Shown: piece after piece, positions 1 to 4,488 of the stretch
Numbering within the stretch: position 1 is the first letter of the stretch
Layout of the letters: every line of letters starts with the position of its first letter
DNA from: Cytophagales bacterium
Lineage (GTDB): Bacteria > Bacteroidota > Bacteroidia > Cytophagales > Cytophagaceae
Reading direction: 5' to 3'
Length of the DNA stretch: 6,264 nucleotides
Assembly: GCA_025360235.1 (NCBI GenBank)
Contig: JANYCO010000313.1
Coordinates: 1 to 6,264, forward strand
Position numbers and translations under genes: made by a program
Notes under the pieces: model-generated
What the model saw: only the letters and a program-made list of their open reading frames with translations
Databases searched by the model: none
What the model was told of the DNA's origin: nothing

Positions 1-309
1 TTTATCCTTAAGCACAAATGCCAAGGCTAGCATCTTATTGGTATATTTAAAAGCGGAGTCGTATTGAAATGATTTATATTCTTCAAAAAGATTGGCGCAG
101 ATCTGATATTGAAAACTGACTTCCTTTTTCTGCTCGCTGTCACGCAACTGTTGATTAAGGGATTCAATGCGTAACAATTTTTTTTCTCTCAATTTCTGCT
201 TTTGTTCCAAAAGACTATCCAGCTGAACAAAAATACTATCGTCCAAATCATTAGCATTTGCTGAAAAAATAAAGAAGAAATAGATAATCAGAAAATACTT
301 ATAGTTCAT
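1..309 (-). CDS. N-terminal part of a SusR-like / DUF6377-type regulator (cut by left window edge)
   Basis: An open frame starts at the ATG at 309-307 and runs to base 1 without a stop, giving 103 residues of a longer protein. Residues 1-19 form a signal peptide or membrane anchor (MNYKYFL start, aromatic and aliphatic core, ending SANA). Residues 20-60 hold a charged, helix-forming stretch with FVQLDSLLEQKQKLREKKL at 27-45. Residues 66-90 contain YQICANLFEEYKSFQYDSAF, which resembles the start of a TPR-like helical repeat. From memory, this pattern fits a Bacteroidota family (DUF6377) found beside starch and alpha-glucan loci: an exported helical sensor part, one membrane span, and a C-terminal helix-turn-helix, comparable to SusR. 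The membrane span and DNA-binding part would lie beyond the edge, so the regulator role is inferred. It follows the GH71/99-like gene on the same strand after 286 bases and probably has its own promoter. A plain TPR protein is the main alternative. Confidence 0.7.
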   Translation of the reverse strand, partial: MNYKYFLIIYFFFIFSANANDLDDSIFVQLDSLLEQKQKLREKKLLRIESLNQQLRDSEQKKEVSFQYQICANLFEEYKSFQYDSAFKYTNKMLALAFVLKDK

Positions 310-373
310 AAAATAAAGTTATAATTCATTGTTGGGCCTGCTAAGCTTCTGTTTTTTAAGTACTCAGTCATAC

Positions 374-393
374 GAACTTTGAAAAAAAAGTTC
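374..393 (-). repeat. Small inverted repeat in the regulator leader
   Basis: GAACTTT (374-380) and AAAGTTC (387-393) are perfect inverted arms of 7 bases around a 6-base loop. Read on the minus strand it is a stem with a U-rich loop inside the likely leader of the regulator-like gene. It lies about 65 bases upstream of the ATG and has no U tract after it, so it is not a normal terminator. Confidence 0.35.
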
Positions 394-412
394 AATAATC
401 CATAAATATAAA

Positions 413-445
413 ACAGTTTGATTTGTGAAGTTACAAAAAAACTGT
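413..445 (-). repeat. Interrupted hairpin in the regulator upstream region
   Basis: The outer arms ACAGTTT (413-419) and AAACTGT (439-445) and the inner arms TTTGT (422-426) and ACAAA (433-437) are nested. They give a 12-bp stem with a small 2/1 internal loop and a 6-base terminal loop (GAAGTT). It directly touches the palindrome at 445-461. It could be an operator or a leader structure. No protein is known to bind it. Confidence 0.4.
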
Positions 446-461
446 AAGAATTAAATTCTTA
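445..461. repeat. 17-base perfect palindrome (TAAGAATT-A-AATTCTTA)
   Basis: Eight-base perfect half-sites around a single central A. The two-fold symmetry and length would fit a dimeric DNA-binding protein. It sits about 136 bases upstream of the regulator-like start and downstream of the candidate promoter at 544-551. The composition is nearly all A/T, so chance is a serious alternative. Confidence 0.35.
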
Positions 462-543
462 TTAAGTGTTTCTACCTAAAATTACGTTTAAAAGTCATAA
501 TATATTCTTTTCCAGAGGTATGACTCTTATATATACTTTTGAA

Positions 544-551
544 CAAAGGTA
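544..551 (-). promoter_or_regulatory. Candidate Bacteroidota -7 promoter element (TACCTTTG) for the regulator-like gene
   Basis: On the minus strand this reads TACCTTTG, an exact match to the Bacteroidota -7 consensus TAnnTTTG. The expected -33 TTG about 19-20 bases further upstream is not clear; only a T-rich run is there. Transcription would start roughly 10 bases downstream and give a leader of about 230 bases before the ATG at 309. The element lies just beyond the hairpin that ends the upstream gene, a sensible place for a new promoter. Confidence 0.4.
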
Positions 552-571
552 AAACTGTCTATTCTAATTTT

Positions 572-623
572 AAAAATCTACTACGTTACTGAAAATTACT
601 GCACTATAATTTTCAGTAACGTA
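572..623 (-). terminator. Hairpin terminator overlapping the stop codon of the GH71/99-like gene
   Basis: Bases 582-598 and 607-623 are perfect inverted arms of 17 bases around an 8-base loop. The TAA stop (598-596) lies within the stem, so the last codons of the gene form the other arm. On the minus strand, five T residues (576-572) follow about five bases after the stem. Stem length and position fit a factor-independent terminator. The short, slightly displaced U tract is imperfect, and the symmetry could also let it act on plus-strand transcripts. Confidence 0.65.
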
Positions 624-3600
624 CGATTCTTTGATTCGCTGATGATCTCCATTTGATAGTAGCCTGGTAACAGTTGCGGTAAATCCAGCGAATGATTATT
701 GGCTACTCCATTTAAATTCGTTTGAAGAACGACCTGACCTAAATAATTATACATACGAAACTGATAGTTGTCCGAGTCCTGATTTGCAAATTGCATCGCA
801 ATACTTCCTCCGGCTTTTACTGGATTAGGACTTACTGTTATACTTGAAATACCTCTGTTACCCGAACTATTATAATCTTCAATCTGATTAATACTTAACG
901 GAACAGACAAAATGAAATTCACATAATTCAGATTAAAGCCTCCGGCATCGATTACAATTCGCATGGTTTTGATACCAGCTGTAAGTGCTGAAGTAGTCAC
1001 ACTTATTGTCTGAAAGGTTTGCCAGCCTGCTGCGGTTGTTGTAGACATCGGCCCTGAGATATCTACTCCATCCATTTCTACGTGCATGGTTTTAGTACCT
1101 GCATTTCCTGATGCAATTCTTGCTTCTAATGTATACAATCCTGCTGTTTGAACATTCACGGTATACTCCATCCATTCCCCTGTTTGGATCCAGCCGACAT
1201 CATATCCTCCTCCTACATCACTGGTTGCTTCTTCATCCACGCCTTCTGTGGTACGAAAGACGTTGAATAAATTTGCCGCTTCAGCATCATGATAAGAAAC
1301 ACCTTCTCCTCCATTGTCAAAATTCTCAGCTTCTATCTTTCCTTGTATTGGCCAAGGAGTGCCGCCGTATGGAGTTTGTGTAACTACTAAGGCATCTTCA
1401 ATTATTATATCATCAAAATAAGCTGAATAACTTCCGCTGTTGGAGGGATTGTCGTAACCAATAAGAATTCCTGTTATGACATCGCCGATAAGTTGCCCGG
1501 TTCCGATCTGGCAGGTAAATTTTTGCCAGGTACCTACTGTGCCCCTTGCTACCGCTGGTGTCATGGCAGCACCATTGTTATCAGTATATGTAGCTATATT
1601 TTTCAGTCGCTTTCCGGATTGAAATAATAAATCTACTGAAGTATATTGTCCTAAAGTATTCACTGACAATTTCCAGAAACTTAATTGCATGTTCGCTTTT
1701 ACTGTAATCTTCGTATCGGATATTTTATAATAATAATTCGAAGAAGAAGCGGAGGTTGGTGTACCGGTTGCTTTCACGCTGTAAATTCCGCTTTTGGTAT
1801 TGGCTGGTTCGTTTACAATAATTACCGATGGACTGGTAATGCCTGTATTGCTCACCAATGTTGGATTGTAGAAGCAGGGGTCAATTTTTAATGTTTTAGT
1901 AGAAGAGGTTCCATTCATAGTATATAAAGTAGTTCTGCTTTCAAAACTATTTCTGTGATAGATAGGACCAAGTGAATATTCTACTGGTATTGTTGCCACA
2001 ACAGGCGTTTGGTTTCTTAATAGCAGAGTGGCTTTAGAAGCTAGTCGTAAATAATAATCGGAAGAAGTCCAGACGCCATCTTTTGCAAACGTTTCAAAAT
2101 ACTGATCGGTGGGAATATCAAAATAGTCTACCGCACCATTGATTAAATTTGTACTTTCTTCAAACTCATCCAACATAGCAAAGTATACACTTGTAAGTCC
2201 AATAGATTTTGCGTTTAGTACTTGTTGCCAAAGCAGGTTCCCTCCTGCTCTGTCGGTTTGAGAGAATGTACCATCGGAACTCAACCAGTTGGCACTTCCG
2301 GCAAAAACAACAGGGAGATAATCGATAACATTTGCATCACAGTAGATTTTATCGTCTACCATTTTAGATGTTAAATAATTATTTGCACCTGGAATATCGT
2401 TGTACACACCCACGGTCCAAGGAGAGACTGCGTCTAACTCATTATAGACATCCAGAAAATTAGGATTGGCTCCTTCTGAATTTGTTCTCCATCCACGTGG
2501 AGTTCCTCCAATAACATAACAACCCCTGCTTTGGAAAAAATGAATAAGATCTTTGCATGTTTGATTACTGGTGATCATATCATAACCAATACCCCACATT
2601 TCTACCACAGGTTTTCCATTTACAGTGGCATAATTTGGAGAAGAAGTTAAAGCCCGCATTTGTTCAATCTCATAGACCCAATCCGTTTGCATCCGTTGCA
2701 GAATTGTAGCATCCGATCCATTCAGATCGTAACAGATATAAAATAATCTTCCCGTTGCTTCGCAGGCATTTTTCACATTGGTTAAATGAGACTCAGGAGT
2801 AATGGTAATACTCCTTCCTATCGGACCAACAAATCGTTGGATCGCGACACCGTCTAGACCTGCCGTTTGAAGCCAGCCCATTTGTCTGTTGATGATTGTA
2901 GCATCAGCATCGTTGTATAAACGTGTTGGTTTACCATTTCCTAACGGTGCTAAATTCGTTAGGTAGGTATCTGTATCAGGATAACTTGACAGATCCGGAA
3001 AACTTGCGATATCTTCCCCTACATGAAAACCCGCATAAGGGATTACTCCGTAAGACCAGTGTACCCAGTCAGCAGCAGTTGATCCGGCTTTGTGCCAGAT
3101 CTGATATCCTGCAAATGATTTATTTTTGAATTCAGAAATAGTACTACCTGTTGGTGTCGGAACAGTTTGTGAAAGTGGGTCTAATGCCCCTTTGTAAACT
3201 TTTATTTCTTTGATATAATTATCTTCCCCGCCAAAACCCATTCTAAAATCTGCACCACCGTTCATCACCCCTTTCAAGGCGCCGTCCGTAATTGTAACAA
3301 TAGCGGTTACCCATTGATTTGATTTTGTTTTTTGAAAATCCGCTCCCTGGTAATCGTTGGATGTTCCATTATAATTAAACCAAACACTATTATTGCTTCC
3401 TGCATAATAGGTGATGGCGATCATTAAATTATTCTGACTTGTAGGGATCGTGGCTCTATTGCAACCAACGTACATAAATTTTCCGGCAGGAATTCTACGG
3501 CATTGCACACCTCCAAGCGTTGCTACTTCTGTATAGGCTTCGTCTGCAGGATTTCCATCCACTACCATAAACATATTGCTTGATGTGATAGGGTTTGTGA

Positions 3601-3721
3601 ATTGTATAGAAGCGCTTACAGGAGGTAATGTAATACCTTGTGCAAAGACAACAGTCTGTAAAGAGACTGTAATTATTAACAATAAAAATTTCTGTAAAAA
3701 TTGCGCGCCTATTTTTTTCAT
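596..3721 (-). CDS. Secreted multidomain GH71/GH99-like glycoside hydrolase with CBM6 and T9SS sorting domain
   Basis: Full-length gene of 1041 residues starting at ATG 3721-3719. A signal peptide spans residues 1-28 (MKKIGAQ start, hydrophobic core, VFAQ end). Residues about 35-178 look like a beta-sandwich sugar-binding module (WVTAIVTITDG, ADFRMGFGGEDNYIKEIKVYKG in part). Residues about 200-565 resemble the GH71/GH99-like TIM-barrel group: FAGYQIWH (203-210), GLDGVAIQRFVGP (288-300), VVEMWGIGY (372-380), SPWTVGVYND (433-442) and FAMLDEFEEST (514-524). E374, D518 and E519 are candidate active-site acids, but I cannot assign the catalytic pair. Residues about 612-778 are a second jelly-roll-like module ending AYFDDIIIED. 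Residues 793-938 are a clear CBM6 (GKIEAENFDNGGEGVSYHD, GGYDVGWIQTGEWMEYTV, GFNLNYVNF). Residues 958-1041 are a T9SS type A sorting domain (VSPNPV, LPGYYQMEI). It therefore acts outside the cell or on its surface. GH71 members cut alpha-1,3-glucan and GH99 members cut alpha-mannosides; which applies is unknown. Confidence 0.88.
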   Translation of the reverse strand: MKKIGAQFLQKFLLLIITVSLQTVVFAQGITLPPVSASIQFTNPITSSNMFMVVDGNPADEAYTEVATLGGVQCRRIPAGKFMYVGCNRATIPTSQNNLMIAITYYAGSNNSVWFNYNGTSNDYQGADFQKTKSNQWVTAIVTITDGALKGVMNGGADFRMGFGGEDNYIKEIKVYKGALDPLSQTVPTPTGSTISEFKNKSFAGYQIWHKAGSTAADWVHWSYGVIPYAGFHVGEDIASFPDLSSYPDTDTYLTNLAPLGNGKPTRLYNDADATIINRQMGWLQTAGLDGVAIQRFVGPIGRSITITPESHLTNVKNACEATGRLFYICYDLNGSDATILQRMQTDWVYEIEQMRALTSSPNYATVNGKPVVEMWGIGYDMITSNQTCKDLIHFFQSRGCYVIGGTPRGWRTNSEGANPNFLDVYNELDAVSPWTVGVYNDIPGANNYLTSKMVDDKIYCDANVIDYLPVVFAGSANWLSSDGTFSQTDRAGGNLLWQQVLNAKSIGLTSVYFAMLDEFEESTNLINGAVDYFDIPTDQYFETFAKDGVWTSSDYYLRLASKATLLLRNQTPVVATIPVEYSLGPIYHRNSFESRTTLYTMNGTSSTKTLKIDPCFYNPTLVSNTGITSPSVIIVNEPANTKSGIYSVKATGTPTSASSSNYYYKISDTKITVKANMQLSFWKLSVNTLGQYTSVDLLFQSGKRLKNIATYTDNNGAAMTPAVARGTVGTWQKFTCQIGTGQLIGDVITGILIGYDNPSNSGSYSAYFDDIIIEDALVVTQTPYGGTPWPIQGKIEAENFDNGGEGVSYHDAEAANLFNVFRTTEGVDEEATSDVGGGYDVGWIQTGEWMEYTVNVQTAGLYTLEARIASGNAGTKTMHVEMDGVDISGPMSTTTAAGWQTFQTISVTTSALTAGIKTMRIVIDAGGFNLNYVNFILSVPLSINQIEDYNSSGNRGISSITVSPNPVKAGGSIAMQFANQDSDNYQFRMYNYLGQVVLQTNLNGVANNHSLDLPQLLPGYYQMEIISESKNRTLLKIIVQ

Positions 3722-3928
3722 AACGACTCTTTTTAAGTTATTAATGTTGAATTATGAATTTTAAATTACTTCTATACGCTCCTTGATTTTTTAATTTATT
3801 AAAAAAAGGATGTCACTATTTCCAATTACTTCTAACTAAAAAATCCTTAAGAAACTTATAGGGCAATTATAATTTCTGATTTTCCCAAAGTGAGTGAGTG
3901 TGAGTTTGGAAAATCAGAAATGTATTAA
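3722..3928 (-). other. AT-rich leader of the GH71/99-like gene
   Basis: This 207-base gap lies between the small exported protein gene and the GH71/99-like gene. No exact TAnnTTTG element is visible on the minus strand. The nearest is TAAGTTTC just below the hairpin at 3872-3921, with no TTG at the right distance. The bases before the ATG are A-rich (CTTAAAAAGAG), a common Bacteroidota start context without a strong Shine-Dalgarno. An 11-base direct repeat AATTACTTCTA occurs at 3764-3774 and 3824-3834. Confidence 0.45.
3872..3921 (-). terminator. Strong hairpin just after the small exported protein gene
   Basis: ATTTCTGATTTTCC (3872-3885) pairs perfectly with GGAAAATCAGAAAT (3908-3921). The stem continues past a one-base bulge with CAAA/TTTG-type pairing to a 15-base loop (3890-3904) made of GTGA-like repeats. 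It begins 8 bases after the TAG stop of the 75-residue gene, where a terminator is expected. The minus-strand sequence after it (TATAATTGCC) lacks a proper U tract. It may instead be an RNA-stabilising or processing structure between the two genes. Confidence 0.5.
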
Positions 3929-4156
3929 CTATTTTTTAATCATCTCGCGACGTTCAACAAATGATCCGATCTTTCCACTCCCATAATCAACAAAACCACT
4001 TCCCTGAATTTTTGCACCGTCCCAACCTTCTCTGACAGTAATGATAAATTGTGCACGAAGGTTGACCGTATATATTAGTAGGATGACCATCATCAATCCA
4101 GCTTTTATATAAAACATTAAATCGTTTCTAGTTATTAATCCTTTCATTGTTCTCAT
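3929..4156 (-). CDS. Small putative exported protein, function unknown
   Basis: A 75-residue frame from ATG 4156-4154 to a TAG stop. A second ATG three codons in (4147-4145, MKGLITRND) is an equally good or better start, giving 72 residues. The first 36 residues look like a signal peptide: a positive N-terminus, a hydrophobic core at 19-31 (AGLMMVILLIYTV) and a LRAQ end typical of Bacteroidota cleavage sites. The mature part is about 39 residues, rich in Gly and charged residues (REGWDGAKIQGSGFVDYGSG at 42-61) and ends ERREMIKK. I recognise no family. G is enriched at first codon positions as in real genes, and a strong hairpin follows the stop, both supporting a real gene. It sits between two secreted glycan-active enzymes on the same strand and has no T9SS tail. 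A truncated relic of a longer exported protein is the main alternative. Confidence 0.5.
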   Translation of the reverse strand: MRTMKGLITRNDLMFYIKAGLMMVILLIYTVNLRAQFIITVREGWDGAKIQGSGFVDYGSGKIGSFVERREMIKK

Positions 4157-4488
4157 AAATAATTAAATAATGCAATTTTTTTTGTGACGTATTTTTAGAG
4201 CAAACCAATTTTATTCTGAATAACACACCTTGAACTTGGAAACGGGCTTGTCCAAATGAAACAGATGGAAGCCAAATAGAACTCTTCAAAACAAGTGGAT
4301 TATCATGGGAAAGGCTATTTGTCAATTGAAAATATCAACAAAAAAAAACAATACATCGAGGCAAGTAATTAATAAACAACAGATAATAAAAATGAAAAAG
4401 GTTACATAATATGGACTGAATATTCTGGTAAAACTATTGATACTTACGGTAGTCTTGCGATTTTTTTTGTGTCATCATAACACAAGAT
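4157..4488. other. 332-base gap between the amylase gene and the small exported protein gene
   Basis: No intact gene, RNA gene or clear promoter is visible here. No TAnnTTTG element is present on the minus strand, so the small gene may be transcribed from further upstream. A 6-bp hairpin (TTGTGT / ACACAA, 4467-4485) lies just after the amylase stop but has no U tract on that strand. The plus strand holds a suspicious interrupted reading frame, listed separately. Confidence 0.5.
4220..4480 (+). pseudogene. Possible decayed coding remnant in one interrupted frame
   Basis: A single plus-strand frame gives protein-like text across 86 codons, broken by TAG at 4277 and a TAA-TAA pair at 4370-4375, and ending at TAA 4478-4480. 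The pieces include THLELGNGLVQMKQMEAK, then NSSKQVDYHGKGYLSIENIN and KKKQYIEASN, then NEKGYIIWTEYSGKTIDTYG and SLAIFFVSS. In my hand count, G occurs at first codon positions about twice as often as at second or third positions, as in coding DNA. No start codon or family can be named. It would be the only coding trace on the plus strand. A-rich sequence can mimic such text, so this is a weak call. Confidence 0.25.

Larger units (their letters stand above)
310..595. other. AT-rich intergenic region with several dyad symmetries upstream of the regulator
   Basis: No credible gene is visible on either strand. The stretch separates the stop of the GH71/99-like gene from the start of the regulator-like gene. 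It should hold the regulator's promoter and a 5' leader. Three symmetric elements are visible: a 7-bp hairpin at 374-393 (GAACTTT / AAAGTTC), a longer interrupted hairpin at 413-445, and a 17-base palindrome at 445-461. The last two abut. Such AT-rich symmetries can arise by chance, but their clustering suggests operators or leader RNA structure. Confidence 0.5.

Noticed and set aside
1685..1891. 68-codon plus-strand frame within the GH71/99-like gene, and similar short frames at 2923-3129 and 3576-3764
   Set aside because: They are antisense shadows of a gene with clear domains and show no motif of their own.
3781..3810. T-run / A-run fold-back upstream of the GH71/99-like gene
   Set aside because: The pairing is almost only A-T homopolymer and needs mismatches; it is expected in DNA of this composition.
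4128..4325. 65-codon open frame on the minus strand starting in the intergenic gap
   Set aside because: It overlaps the start of the better-supported 75-residue gene in another frame, has no signal peptide or recognisable motif, and its strand opposes the coding-like periodicity seen on the plus strand.
4297..4325. Sigma-70-like TTGACA with a 17-base spacer and TAATCC on the minus strand
   Set aside because: The -10 match is poor and Bacteroidota use TTG / TAnnTTTG-type promoters, so an Escherichia coli-style match means little here.
4467..4485. Hairpin TTGTGT / ACACAA just after the amylase stop as a terminator
   Set aside because: Only six base pairs, and the minus strand continues with A residues rather than a U tract.
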